Below are positions 1-6,643 of a stretch of DNA of 64,000 nucleotides, one piece after another. Position 1 is the stretch's first letter, and the number at the start of each line of letters is the position of its first letter. The DNA comes from Spirulina sp034932185 (GTDB lineage Bacteria; Cyanobacteriota; Cyanobacteriia; Cyanobacteriales; Spirulinaceae): positions 1 to 64,000 of the forward strand of contig NZ_JAYGHW010000089.1 in the NCBI RefSeq assembly GCF_034932185.1, written 5' to 3'. The translations under genes were made by a program, and so were the position numbers. The notes under the pieces were generated by a model. That model searched no databases. It was not told the origin of the DNA and worked only from the letters and a program-made list of their open reading frames with translations.

Positions 1-1
1 C

Positions 2-106
2 ACTGAACAGTATCAATTTCACAGTATAGGCGATCTTATTATTGTGAGGCTATTGGTTGGGAAGAGGGAAATTCATCTCTAACCCGGCAAAAGCGATCGC
101 CCCCCA
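2..106. repeat. About 104-bp repeat, copy 1 (promoter-type repeat)
   Basis: This segment is nearly identical (one mismatch seen, near its left end) to a second copy starting at 4111. It begins ACTGAACAGTATCAATTTCA and ends in a HIP1 site. In the second copy it lies directly upstream of an antitoxin start codon on the minus strand. By analogy, copy 1 probably precedes a minus-strand gene just outside the left edge of the window. I infer a shared toxin-antitoxin promoter region. Confidence 0.8.
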
Positions 107-196
107 CATTGCCTAGAGCAGAGAAGAGCGATCGCTTCTAACATTCTCTCAAATCTGCAAAGGTGATCTCAACTAGGCAATAGGGAAAATTTTTCC

Positions 197-526
197 TTAA
201 TTTATATCGAGTAAAGGTGGGCGAGCCGCGTGGCGAATGTGTAAAATTCTAATCACAGGGGAATTTTGCTCATTGAGAACTGTGAATAAAATTCGGTATG
301 AATTTCTCCCTTTGCCATAAATAAGTTGCCAAATTTCTTGGCTAAACTTTGCATTTTCCGGTGCTAAAGTGCAGCGGTTCGGCATGATGGCAAGGGATTG
401 AATCGTTTTGAGCAATTGACTGTACCAGACCTTGGCTGGTTCTGTTCCTAGATGCTGCGCGATCCACAAATAGGCTTTGTCTGCTTCTGACTCAGCAACG
501 CTAGAAATCTGAATCTGGCAATTCAT
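197..526 (-). CDS. RelE/ParE-family toxin
   Basis: This is a 109-residue protein of the RelE/ParE fold, the usual size for type II toxins. It has a helix-rich N-terminus (about 8-45) and the typical C-terminal strands: an arginine-containing YRILFTV segment near 80 and a final VIRILHIRHAARP strand. Family members cleave ribosome-bound mRNA or inhibit gyrase; which applies here cannot be told. The start is the ATG whose A is also the last base of the upstream antitoxin stop (TGATG), so the pair is translationally coupled. The GTG one codon earlier is less likely. The antitoxin gene precedes the toxin, the standard order. Neighbouring spacers are HIP1 repeats, as around the other toxin-antitoxin pairs of this island. 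Confidence 0.85.
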   Translation of the reverse strand: MNCQIQISSVAESEADKAYLWIAQHLGTEPAKVWYSQLLKTIQSLAIMPNRCTLAPENAKFSQEIWQLIYGKGRNSYRILFTVLNEQNSPVIRILHIRHAARPPLLDIN

Positions 527-777
527 CACTGATCAGAAAGTCCATGTTTTTCCTGTTGCTCTCCGACAAAATCATCAAAATTGCGGAAGTTGCCGCTCTC
601 AAAGTCATTGAGTCCTTGTTGGATTCCAGCGATCGCCGCCTCGGTTTCTTGGGTTTCCCAAGCGAGTAAGGCGGTGAGGAGTTGCGTGGCGAGGGTATTG
701 ATATCCTGCCCTTGGTCTTCAGCTTTGGCGAGAAGTTGGGCTTCGGTAATGGGGTCAAGGGTAATGGTGAGGAGCAT
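526..777 (-). CDS. Antitoxin of the RelE/ParE-type pair
   Basis: This 83-residue protein is the likely antitoxin partner of the toxin that follows it with a one-base overlap. The N-terminus (MLLTITLDPITEAQLLAKAE) looks like a strand-helix DNA-binding segment of ribbon-helix-helix type. The acidic, poorly structured C-terminus (ESGNFRNFDDFVGEQQEK) fits a toxin-wrapping tail. The reading frame stays open upstream to 915, but that extension is translated HIP1 repeat sequence and has no protein-like character. I therefore start at the ATG after the repeats. Family assignment rests on context and length, not on a diagnostic motif. Confidence 0.75.
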   Translation of the reverse strand: MLLTITLDPITEAQLLAKAEDQGQDINTLATQLLTALLAWETQETEAAIAGIQQGLNDFESGNFRNFDDFVGEQQEKHGLSDQ

Positions 778-817
778 GGGCTTAGGGTTGTACAGGCGTT
801 TCTCATTATAGTCGGAC

Positions 818-935
818 TCTAGCGATCGCTTCCCAGCACTTCCTGAACGCACTTGCCAAGGGGGGAGCGATCGCCCCCCTATCCTAGAGCAGGGAAGAGC
901 GATCGCACTCCACATTTTCTAGAGCAGGGAAGAGG
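818..935. repeat. HIP1 repeat island
   Basis: Intergenic run of HIP1 octamers (AGCGATCGC) separated by a recurring spacer of the type CTAGAGC(A/C)GGGAAGAG. The same spacer occurs in all islands of the first 6.7 kb. It precedes the first toxin-antitoxin pair and, read through, gives a spurious N-terminal extension of the antitoxin. Confidence 0.85.
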
Positions 936-985
936 AAATGCTCCGCAATATTGACATGGAGAGACAATTTTTTAGGAAGCAAAAA

Positions 986-1165
986 TTAGCCAATTAATGT
1001 TTCCCTGACCCTCTCTAATTGTTTTTGTCGAATATATTCTCCTAGTTTTACATTGATTTCTGCAAGTTCTAAACTCACTTCTTGAACCTCTAAACGAGTT
1101 CTACGAAGATTTTGTAATAAGCGTTTAGATATTTCTGTTTTGGGGAGTTCAATCGGGTTGACCAT
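986..1165 (-). CDS. Small helical protein, 59 residues, unknown
   Basis: A short ORF below the usual length cutoff: it starts MVNPIELPKTEISKRLLQNL, is rich in charged and leucine residues, and ends in TLIG before a TAA stop. It reads as one or two amphipathic helices (probable coiled coil). It starts six bases after the stop of the 115-residue coiled-coil gene on the same strand, so the two are very likely co-transcribed and perhaps form a complex. I do not recognise the family. A toxin-antitoxin or small structural pair is possible given the surroundings, but nothing in the sequence proves it. Confidence 0.6.
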   Translation of the reverse strand: MVNPIELPKTEISKRLLQNLRRTRLEVQEVSLELAEINVKLGEYIRQKQLERVRETLIG

Positions 1166-1171
1166 GGTGGT

Positions 1172-1519
1172 TTATCTATCGTATTGTTGTTGAACTTCTT
1201 GAATGCTTCTCGCTAAAGCCGGAATTCGGAGTTGTGTTTTCTCAATTGCCTTTGCTAGCAAGTCTAGCACATCTGAAGGAGCATCAGGCTGAATCTTAGC
1301 AATTTGCAACTGAAGGAGAGAAAGTTGTGAATAAGCAGATGCGGCATCTTCTCCTGCATTTTTCATTTCATCTAAAGCAGGGAGGGTGTTTTCAGTTTCT
1401 CCAAATTGTTCAAAAATCTTGAGTTCTAGAGCTAGAGATTCATCAACGATACTTAAAGCTTGTTGTTTTAATGAGTTTACAAGATTGGTTATTTCAATGG
1501 GAAGTTTTGCCATTTGCAA
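1172..1519 (-). CDS. Coiled-coil protein, 115 residues, unknown
   Basis: Mostly helical protein with heptad-like leucine spacing (ITNLVNSLKQQAL near the start and LSLLQLQIAKI in the middle), no cysteines and no membrane segment. The first Met is followed two residues later by another Met, so the true start may be six bases downstream. It is the first gene of a tight two-gene unit with the 59-residue protein. No catalytic motif is visible and I do not recognise the family. It lies between two toxin-antitoxin pairs in the repeat-rich accessory island. Confidence 0.6.
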   Translation of the reverse strand: MQMAKLPIEITNLVNSLKQQALSIVDESLALELKIFEQFGETENTLPALDEMKNAGEDAASAYSQLSLLQLQIAKIQPDAPSDVLDLLAKAIEKTQLRIPALARSIQEVQQQYDR

Positions 1520-1569
1520 AATATCAGTCTTTTCCTCATTATACCTATTTTCAAAAAATTCTCACAAAA

Positions 1570-1660
1570 GGCGATCGCCCCCAATATTCGCTAGAATAAG
1601 GAACAGGTGATCGCCCCTCACATTCTCTAGAGCAGGGAAGAGCGATCGCCTGTTATCCTA
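1570..1660. repeat. HIP1 repeat island
   Basis: Two or three repeat units of the form GCGATCGCCCC...CATTCTCTAGAGCAGGGAAGAG ending in another HIP1 octamer. It fills the spacer between the coiled-coil pair and the Phd/PIN toxin-antitoxin pair. Confidence 0.8.
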
Positions 1661-1778
1661 CAACCCATCGCCCCGCTCAACGCTAAAAGCTAGGCTCTCA
1701 ACAGAATGGTTTATCTCACGGTGGCTTGAGATATAGTTAGACTAGGATGATTGTACAATTTTAGCGGGAGGTTCATAG

Positions 1779-2036
1779 ATGAATAAGGTTACTGTAGAAG
1801 AAATTACTCAGGATTTAATCAACTATCTTCAACGGGTTAAGGCTGGAGAAAGTTTTGTGATTTTTCAAGCAGACCAACCGATTGCAAAAATTATTTCGGC
1901 TCAATCTGAAGGAATTTTAGAAGCTTTTGATGCTTTTCGCTCTAGAATTATTTCAGAAGAAATGGATTTAGATAGTGATGAAATTTTTGCCAATGTTCGG
2001 GACTATACTCCAACTCCTGAACAACCTTGCTGGTGA
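1779..2036 (+). CDS. Phd/YefM-type antitoxin
   Basis: 85-residue antitoxin. The N-terminal half has the Phd/YefM layout: VTVEEITQDLINYLQRVKAG, then ESFVIFQADQPIAKIISA, the strand region with the typical D/G-x-P-x-A-x-I pattern. The C-terminal half is acidic (EEMDLDSDEIF), which would wrap the toxin. A good Shine-Dalgarno (GGGAGG) lies about seven bases upstream of the ATG. Its stop overlaps the PIN-toxin start by one base (TGATG), so translation is coupled. Antitoxins of this family repress their own operon, and the short spacer upstream would hold that operator. Confidence 0.85.
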   Translation: MNKVTVEEITQDLINYLQRVKAGESFVIFQADQPIAKIISAQSEGILEAFDAFRSRIISEEMDLDSDEIFANVRDYTPTPEQPCW

Positions 2037-2455
2037 TGAATACAAAATTCCTCCTGGATACCAATATTATTTCAGAAAGTATCAAACTCCAGCCCAATGC
2101 TATTTTTCTGGAACGTTTTCGGCGGCATTTAGAAGCGTCGGCGATCGCCTCTGTGACCTGGCATGAATTGCTTTATGGTTTGTACCGATTACCGGAGTCC
2201 CGGCGCAAACAAAATTTGTCTGATTACTTAACGGAGGTGATCCAAGCCAGAATGATCATCTTGCCCTACTGTGATGCTGCCGCCGGATGGTTTGCGGCTG
2301 AACGGGCTAGACTCACGGCGTTAGGTCGAATGCCTTCATACCCAGATGGGCAGATCGCTGCGATCGCTCAGGTCAATCATTTGATTCTGGTGACTCGGAA
2401 TGTTTCAGATTTTGCGGATTTTGCAGGATTAGTGATTGAGAACTGGTTTGTTTAG
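2036..2455 (+). CDS. PIN-domain (VapC-type) ribonuclease toxin
   Basis: 139-residue PIN-domain protein. The acidic residues of the family are visible: D in FLLDTNIISE near the N-terminus, E in WHELLYG near 43, D in SYPDGQIAAIA near 103, and the LVTRNVSDF block near 120 with the last aspartate. VapC toxins are Mg2+-dependent RNases that cut tRNA or rRNA; the target here is unknown. The start overlaps the antitoxin stop. An upstream in-frame TTG (nine bases earlier) is possible but would overlap the antitoxin further. Full length, with no sign of decay. Confidence 0.9.
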   Translation: MNTKFLLDTNIISESIKLQPNAIFLERFRRHLEASAIASVTWHELLYGLYRLPESRRKQNLSDYLTEVIQARMIILPYCDAAAGWFAAERARLTALGRMPSYPDGQIAAIAQVNHLILVTRNVSDFADFAGLVIENWFV

Positions 2456-2715
2456 GGGGCGATCATACTCCACATTTTCTAGAGCCGGGAAGAGCGATCG
2501 CACCTCACAAAAACGATCGCCCCCCATATTCCATACAACCCAGAAGAGCGATCGCACTTGCCAAGAGGGGAGCGATCGCCCCTAGCATTGTCTTGAATCT
2601 GGAAAGGGCGATCGCCCCCCACAAAAACGATCACACCTCACATTCTCTAGAGCAGGGAAGAGCGATCGCCCCCCACAAAAACGATCGCCCCCTAACCAAA
2701 AATATATCGTAGGGG
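2456..2715. repeat. Large HIP1 repeat island (longest gap between PIN toxin and DUF4160)
   Basis: The spacer is almost entirely repeat. I count seven CGATCG cores plus two decayed CGATCA versions, alternating two spacer types: CTAGAGC(A/C)GGGAAGAG and CCCCACAAAAACGATCG. No gene is visible. The rest of the gap (to 2828) is plain sequence with a GGGTGCAACGCTTGCACCC inverted repeat near 2715-2733 that could act as a terminator or small hairpin. Confidence 0.85.
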
Positions 2716-2828
2716 TGCAACGCTTGCACCCTCGCATTCGCGCCCATCAGGTTTGGTTTCTTGCGGGGTATTGTGTCGCAGCGGGTTTGAGTTACAATTT
2801 TAATCGGCAAAATTTATAATCACATCTC

Positions 2829-3076
2829 ATGCCAGAAATCACGCGATTTTACGGGATTGTTATCAAAATGTTTTTTGGAGATCATTCTCCACCTCATTTT
2901 CACGCAGTTTATGGTGAGTACAATGCTTTAGTCGGTATTGAATCCCTAGGGATTATTGAGGGGGATTTTCCTAATCGTGCTGAAAAATGGTCTTGGAGTG
3001 GGCAACTTTGTACCAGAAGGATTTGCTCAATATTTGGAATAGTCAAAAGTTTGTTAAACTTCCACCCCTAAAATAA
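2829..3076 (+). pseudogene. DUF4160 protein gene, frameshifted
   Basis: The first 54 or so residues match DUF4160 proteins: MPEITRFYGIVIKMFFGDHS, the PPHFHAVYGEY signature and an IIEGDFPNRA segment. After that the frame shifts in a run of five A's (2983-2987). In the next frame the expected C-terminus continues (MVLEWATLYQKDLLNIWNSQ, then KFVKLPPLK and TAA). One extra A would restore an intact 82-residue protein. The unshifted frame runs to 3071 with an unrelated tail. DUF4160 is usually paired with DUF2442, and that gene follows 14 bases downstream. It may be a recent pseudogene, a slippage-regulated gene or a sequencing error. Confidence 0.8.
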
Positions 3077-3090
3077 TTACCATAAAATAT

Positions 3091-3381
3091 ATGAAACCTC
3101 CTCATATCATTTCTGCCAAAGCAATCGATGATTACACATTACTTCTCAAGTTTTCTAATCAAGATGTCCGAAAATATGATATTTCTCGGCTGTCAGAAAA
3201 CCCCTTATTTTCTTTGCTCAAAAATCCTCAGTTTTTCAGGAATTTTACGATTGAAGTGGGAGGATATGCCTTGGTTTGGACTGAGGATATTGATATTAGT
3301 GAATATGAGTTATGGAAAAATGGTACTCCTGTCACTGAGGAAGAGATTAACCACAATTTAGAATATAGCGGCAATCTTTGA
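3091..3381 (+). CDS. DUF2442 family protein
   Basis: 96-residue protein with the DUF2442 pattern: an N-terminal IISAKAIDDYTLLLKFSNQD, a central LFSLLKNPQFFRNFTIEVGG, and the diagnostic ALVWTEDIDISEYELWKNG near 64-82. The family has a small alpha/beta fold related to the NE0471 N-terminal domain. It is commonly encoded next to DUF4160, and the pair is often discussed as a toxin-antitoxin-like module, although its function is not established. Here the gene is intact while its DUF4160 partner is frameshifted. Confidence 0.85.
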   Translation: MKPPHIISAKAIDDYTLLLKFSNQDVRKYDISRLSENPLFSLLKNPQFFRNFTIEVGGYALVWTEDIDISEYELWKNGTPVTEEEINHNLEYSGNL

Positions 3382-3399
3382 CATTGCAATGAGCAAAAA

Positions 3400-3510
3400 A
3401 GCGATCGCTTCCATATTCCTTAGAGCCGGGAAGAGCGATCGCTCTCAATATTGCCTAGAGGCTGGAAGGGGGCGATCGCCCCTCGCATTACCCCTAGCGG
3501 GGAATGGGTA
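3400..3510. repeat. HIP1 repeat island
   Basis: Three HIP1 octamers joined by the CCGGGAAGAGC and GGCTGGAAGGGG spacer variants, lying between the DUF2442 gene and the converging toxin gene. No gene is visible. Confidence 0.8.
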
Positions 3511-3535
3511 ATAGATTCATAACCCTTCAGAATCA

Positions 3536-3871
3536 TTACTCTGCTAAAATTTCTCGGATTTCTTGAGGCGTAATATCGCTTTGATCCGACTTTGAATAAA
3601 GGGTTAAAAGCACAATTTTTTGACTCATTTTCACATAATAAATCAAGCGATATCCAGCACTTTTTCCTTTTTGAATATCCCGGTTCCGAATCCGGACTTT
3701 AAAGGCGGGATTACCAACACCTGGGATCTGATCTCCAAGCATTTCACCCGCTTGCAGTTGTTGAATAATCGGTTCAAGGTCTTGTTGTATGCTGGGATAC
3801 CGCTTTTTTAGGGTTCGGACTTTACGGATAAAGGTCGGGGATAATTCAACTTGCCATAACGGATCAGTCAT
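3536..3871 (-). CDS. RelE/HigB-type toxin
   Basis: 111-residue RelE-superfamily protein. The visible pattern is an N-terminal WQVELSPTFIRKVRTLKKRY, then a basic core (FKVRIRNRDIQKGKSAGYRL) and the strands YRLIYYVKMSQKIVLLTLYSK. The K/R residues around 70-85 are where RelE toxins hold catalytic basic residues. It probably acts as a translation-dependent mRNA interferase. The start lies eight bases inside the upstream antitoxin gene, indicating coupling. Family is clear; subfamily is not. Confidence 0.85.
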   Translation of the reverse strand: MTDPLWQVELSPTFIRKVRTLKKRYPSIQQDLEPIIQQLQAGEMLGDQIPGVGNPAFKVRIRNRDIQKGKSAGYRLIYYVKMSQKIVLLTLYSKSDQSDITPQEIREILAE

Positions 3872-4100
3872 ATTCTGACTCCTCTTCCCAAAGGGCTGAG
3901 AGGGGCAAGGTTTCTCCCATTTTCGTTTCCTGCCAAGCTTGACGTAAATTTTCTAAAACAGCGGCTTTGGGTTCATCGTCTGGATCATCTTCGAGGAGAA
4001 TGATCACGCGAACACGACGATGGGTAGCGAGGTTGAGGGGATATTCAGGCTGTAAATTTCCTTGGGAATCAACAATGGCGGCAATTTCTAGGGCTTCCAT
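3864..4100 (-). CDS. Antitoxin of the RelE-type pair
   Basis: 78-residue protein with an N-terminal beta-rich segment (IAAIVDSQGNLQPEYPLNLA, then RRVRVIILLEDD) that resembles the DNA-binding part of cyanobacterial AbrB-like or DUF104-like antitoxins. An acidic helical tail follows (ENLRQAWQETKMGE, ending EEESEYD). It overlaps the toxin gene by eight bases. Its 5' flank is the 104-bp repeat also found at the left edge of the window, suggesting a duplicated promoter/operator. Confidence 0.75.
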   Translation of the reverse strand: MEALEIAAIVDSQGNLQPEYPLNLATHRRVRVIILLEDDPDDEPKAAVLENLRQAWQETKMGETLPLSALWEEESEYD

Positions 4101-4110
4101 GGCTTACCAG

Positions 4111-4215
4111 ACTAAACAGTATCAATTTCACAGTATAGGCGATCTTATTATTGTGAGGCTATTGGTTGGGAAGAGGGAAATTCATCTCTAACCCGGCAAA
4201 AGCGATCGCCCCCCC
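4111..4215. repeat. About 104-bp repeat, copy 2 (antitoxin upstream region)
   Basis: Second copy of the repeat seen at positions 2-106, ending in a HIP1 site. It begins ten bases upstream of the antitoxin start codon on the minus strand, so it should contain that operon's promoter and autoregulatory site. I could not pick out clear -35/-10 boxes. Confidence 0.8.
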
Positions 4216-4337
4216 ATCCTAGAGCAGGAAAGAGCGATCGCCCATTGAGCATAAATTCATGAAAAGCCCACCACTAGCGGGATTTGGGGCTGTGGTGCGG
4301 AAGGTTTGCGCAATGGCGTTAGCTTTGCGGGGCAGGT

Positions 4338-4517
4338 TCAACGTTGCTCTGATTCTAAGCGGGCGAGGGTTGTTGCGGCTTCGGCAAGATAGAGTGCAGT
4401 AATTGCCCGTTTTTTAGGATCAGTTTCCCGGCTGAGATGGTGGCTAAAAATCCGGATGCGATTATGGTAAGCACGGATTGACTCGGAATCATCAAGGGTG
4501 TGGATACTGGGTTTCAT
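4338..4517 (-). CDS. Small protein of duplicated cassette, 59 residues (copy A)
   Basis: Short ORF starting MKPSIHTLDDSESIRAYHNR and ending in LARLESEQR. It is highly charged and helical, with a central LSRETDPKKRAITALYLAEA segment. It overlaps the stop of the 108-residue gene by four bases (ATGA), so the two are one operon. The identical ORF exists in copy B with no substitutions, which supports it being a real gene. I do not recognise the family. It has the size and position of a second gene in a toxin-antitoxin-like unit, but no toxin motif is visible. Confidence 0.65.
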   Translation of the reverse strand: MKPSIHTLDDSESIRAYHNRIRIFSHHLSRETDPKKRAITALYLAEAATTLARLESEQR

Positions 4518-4840
4518 AGGTCAAGGGGAATACTCGCAACGGTGATCTTGAGAAGTTGTTGTTCTGGTTCAAGATAGATGAACTGAACTTCAAGAAGTGT
4601 ATCTATTGCCAGGGTAACATTCTGTCGAGCTTCGGGCGGATTAACGGATTGATGAAAGGCGATCGCGGTATAGTCTCCGGGTGGCAAATCTGGAAATTGA
4701 GCATCTGCCCAACGCCAGTTAACGGGTTTTTGGCTGATCAGGGTTCCATCTTGTTGCAAAATTGCGATGAAAAGAGTTCCCTGCGTAGAGGGCATTGCGT
4801 AACCATCTTGGTTGCGAATGCTAATGAAAATGTCGGACAT
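4514..4840 (-). CDS. Beta-rich protein of duplicated cassette, 108 residues (copy A)
   Basis: The sequence alternates strands and turns (MSDIFISIRNQDGYAMPSTQ; FPDLPPGDYTAIAFHQSVNP; LLEVQFIYLEPEQQLLKITV). This resembles a small beta-sandwich or transthyretin-like fold: LPPGDYTAIAF is typical of carboxypeptidase-regulatory-like domains. There is no signal peptide and no catalytic motif. It is the first gene of a two-gene unit with the 59-residue ORF. Compared with copy B it differs at one residue (Ile/Val at 25), so both copies look functional or were duplicated very recently. Function unknown. Confidence 0.65.
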   Translation of the reverse strand: MSDIFISIRNQDGYAMPSTQGTLFIAILQQDGTLISQKPVNWRWADAQFPDLPPGDYTAIAFHQSVNPPEARQNVTLAIDTLLEVQFIYLEPEQQLLKITVASIPLDL

Positions 4841-4964
4841 TGAGCCAGATGTTGGGTTTTAGTTTTTCATTTTACAGTTTTAGGCAAGGCTTGTGTCTCC
4901 GCCCAGATGAAAATGCACCACTGCCGGGATTTGGGGCTGTGATGTGTTGGGTTTATGGGGTTAG

Positions 4965-5100
4965 GGCGATCGCCCCTCGCATTGCCTTGAATCGGGAAGG
5001 GCGATCGCCCCTCAATCCTAGAGCAGAGAAAAGCGATCGACCCCCACAAAAACGATCGCCCCCCAATTCTAGAGCCGGGAAGAGCGATCGCTGTGATGCT
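4965..5100. repeat. HIP1 repeat island
   Basis: Five HIP1-type CGATCG sites (GGCGATCGCCCCTC, AAGCGATCGACC, AACGATCGCC, GAGCGATCGC) separated by the common spacers, between duplication copy A and the third RelE/ParE-type gene pair. No gene is visible. Confidence 0.8.
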
Positions 5101-5114
5101 ATTGACCTTTACAA

Positions 5115-5414
5115 TCAATCATCGGGTTTAAACAAGGCGATTAAATCACGCTTTCCGTAAACCACGCGGACAACTTCAATCACATCTTCTGAGACTTGAT
5201 AAAACAAAATATACTCACCAATCAGCACCCCTCTTAATCCAATAGAAAGACCATCATAGGGTTTTCCAATCATGGGGAATTGGCGTAATTTTTGACACCA
5301 TGCAGTAAATTGCTCTAAAAATTTTTCACCTGCTTCGACGTTGTTTTTGGCAAAATAGTCAATCACTGCTTGTAAATCTTGAATTGCAGGTGGTGAAATG
5401 ACATAAGCTCTCAT
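5115..5414 (-). CDS. ParE/RelE-family toxin
   Basis: 99-residue protein with the ParE layout: MRAYVISPPAIQDLQAVIDY, a helical middle with FLEQFTAWCQKLRQFPMIGK, then the strands GVLIGEYILFYQVSED and VIEVVRVVYGKRDL. ParE relatives poison gyrase, RelE relatives cut mRNA; the PxIGKPYDGL and EYILFYQV blocks are the ParE-like pattern. It begins three bases after the antitoxin stop. Full length. Confidence 0.88.
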   Translation of the reverse strand: MRAYVISPPAIQDLQAVIDYFAKNNVEAGEKFLEQFTAWCQKLRQFPMIGKPYDGLSIGLRGVLIGEYILFYQVSEDVIEVVRVVYGKRDLIALFKPDD

Positions 5415-5417
5415 TTT

Positions 5418-5675
5418 CTATGCTGATTGAGTATTGTGAAGTTGATGGCGCAGTTGGGCAATCACGACATCCCCTTCAATTCCTTCTCCTTTCGATAATG
5501 CTTCAATGCCCACAGCAATTTTCTGGCGTGTTTCAACAAGCCACTGTTCATGATCGAGTTGTTTTTGCAGTAATGCTAGGGCTTGATCGAGTAAATCTTC
5601 TGCGGTTTGATAGTGACCTTGATTGAGTTGGGTTTGAATAAAGGCTTCTTGTTCTGGCTTTAAGGTGATTTGCAT
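5418..5675 (-). CDS. ParD-type antitoxin
   Basis: 85-residue antitoxin with an N-terminal ribbon-helix-helix: MQITLKPEQEAFIQTQLNQG, then YQTAEDLLDQALALLQKQLD, the two helices of a CopG/ParD fold. A long helical tail follows (WLVETRQKIAVGIEALSKGE). The order antitoxin-toxin and the three-base gap are standard for parDE. Such antitoxins bind their own promoter, so an operator should lie just upstream, next to the HIP1 island. Confidence 0.85.
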   Translation of the reverse strand: MQITLKPEQEAFIQTQLNQGHYQTAEDLLDQALALLQKQLDHEQWLVETRQKIAVGIEALSKGEGIEGDVVIAQLRHQLHNTQSA

Positions 5676-5735
5676 GGGAATAACTCCGGTTTAGGTACGG
5701 GTATTATTATGGCATTTTGCGCGGCTGGGTGGGGA

Positions 5736-5932
5736 GCGATCGCCCCCACATTCTCTAGAGCCGGGAAGAGGCGATCGCACCTCACCAAAAACGATCGCCC
5801 CCCATATTCCCTACAACCCAATCGCACCTCACCAAAAACGATCGCCCCCAACACTCCCTCCAAACCAGAAGAGCGATCGCCCCCCACAAAAACGATCGCC
5901 CCCACAGTCTCTAGAGCCGGGAAGAGCGATCG
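5736..5932. repeat. Large HIP1 repeat island
   Basis: About 200 bases made of repeat units. I count seven CGATCG cores and one decayed copy, joined by CTAGAGCCGGGAAGAG, CACCAAAAACGATCG and TATTCCCTACAACCC spacers, the same spacer vocabulary as the island at 2456. No gene is visible. It ends at the left edge of duplication copy B, so repeat recombination may have set the boundary. Confidence 0.85.
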
Positions 5933-6029
5933 CCCATTGAGCATAAATTCATGAAAAGCCCACCACTAGCGGGATTTGGGGCTGTGGTGCGGAAGGTTTG
6001 CGCAATGGCGTTAGCTTTGCGGGGCAGGT

Positions 6030-6209
6030 TCAACGTTGCTCTGATTCTAAGCGGGCGAGGGTTGTTGCGGCTTCGGCAAGATAGAGTGCAGTAATTGCCC
6101 GTTTTTTAGGATCAGTTTCCCGGCTGAGATGGTGGCTAAAAATCCGGATGCGATTATGGTAAGCACGGATTGACTCGGAATCATCAAGGGTGTGGATACT
6201 GGGTTTCAT
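6030..6209 (-). CDS. Small protein of duplicated cassette, 59 residues (copy B)
   Basis: Identical at the DNA level to the copy A gene. Same four-base overlap with the upstream 108-residue gene. Unknown function; see copy A for its composition. Confidence 0.65.
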   Translation of the reverse strand: MKPSIHTLDDSESIRAYHNRIRIFSHHLSRETDPKKRAITALYLAEAATTLARLESEQR

Positions 6210-6532
6210 AGGTCAAGGGGAATACTCGCAACGGTGATCTTGAGAAGTTGTTGTTCTGGTTCAAGATAGATGAACTGAACTTCAAGAAGTGTATCTATTG
6301 CCAGGGTAACATTCTGTCGAGCTTCGGGCGGATTAACGGATTGATGAAAGGCGATCGCGGTATAGTCTCCGGGTGGCAAATCTGGAAATTGAGCATCTGC
6401 CCAACGCCAGTTAACGGGTTTTTGGCTGATCAGGGTTCCATCTTGTTGCAAAATTGCGACGAAAAGAGTTCCCTGGGTAGAGGGCATTGCATAACCATCT
6501 TGGTTGCGAATGCTAATAAAAATGTCGGACAT
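6206..6532 (-). CDS. Beta-rich protein of duplicated cassette, 108 residues (copy B)
   Basis: Differs from copy A by four bases, of which only one changes the protein (Val instead of Ile at residue 25). The conserved reading frame and mostly silent differences fit a translated gene. Transthyretin/carboxypeptidase-regulatory-like beta protein of unknown function. Confidence 0.65.
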   Translation of the reverse strand: MSDIFISIRNQDGYAMPSTQGTLFVAILQQDGTLISQKPVNWRWADAQFPDLPPGDYTAIAFHQSVNPPEARQNVTLAIDTLLEVQFIYLEPEQQLLKITVASIPLDL

Positions 6533-6643
6533 TGAGCCAGATGTTGGGTTTTAGTTTTTCATTTTACAGTTTTAGGCAAGGCTTGTGTCTCCGCCCAGAT
6601 GAAAATGCACCACTGCCGGGATTTGGGGCTGTGATGTGTTGGG

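Larger units (their letters stand above)
4231..4951. repeat. 721-bp direct duplication, copy A
   Basis: Copy A of a long direct repeat whose second copy lies 1692 bases downstream. I compared the two by eye and found four substitutions. Each copy holds the same two minus-strand genes and is internally bracketed by imperfect direct repeats (4259-4297 and 4907-4944) sharing CACCACT followed by CGGGATTTGGGGCTGTG. The outer edges are HIP1 repeats. Confidence 0.92.
5923..6643. repeat. 721-bp direct duplication, copy B
   Basis: Second copy of the duplication. It ends where GATGTGTTGGG stops matching copy A (4951 versus 6643). The ParDE pair and two HIP1 islands lie between the copies. The four differences from copy A all fall within the 108-residue gene. 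Confidence 0.92.

Noticed and set aside
778..915. N-terminal extension of the first antitoxin gene
   Set aside because: The codons are HIP1 repeat sequence read in frame; the protein-like part starts at the ATG at 777.
2456..2715. CRISPR-like regular repeats
   Set aside because: The repeats are HIP1 octamers with irregular short spacing and similar spacers; no 25-40 bp direct repeat with unique spacers and no cas genes.
4840..5160. 106-residue open frame on the plus strand
   Set aside because: Made of duplicated flank and HIP1 repeats, no ribosome binding site and no protein-like character.
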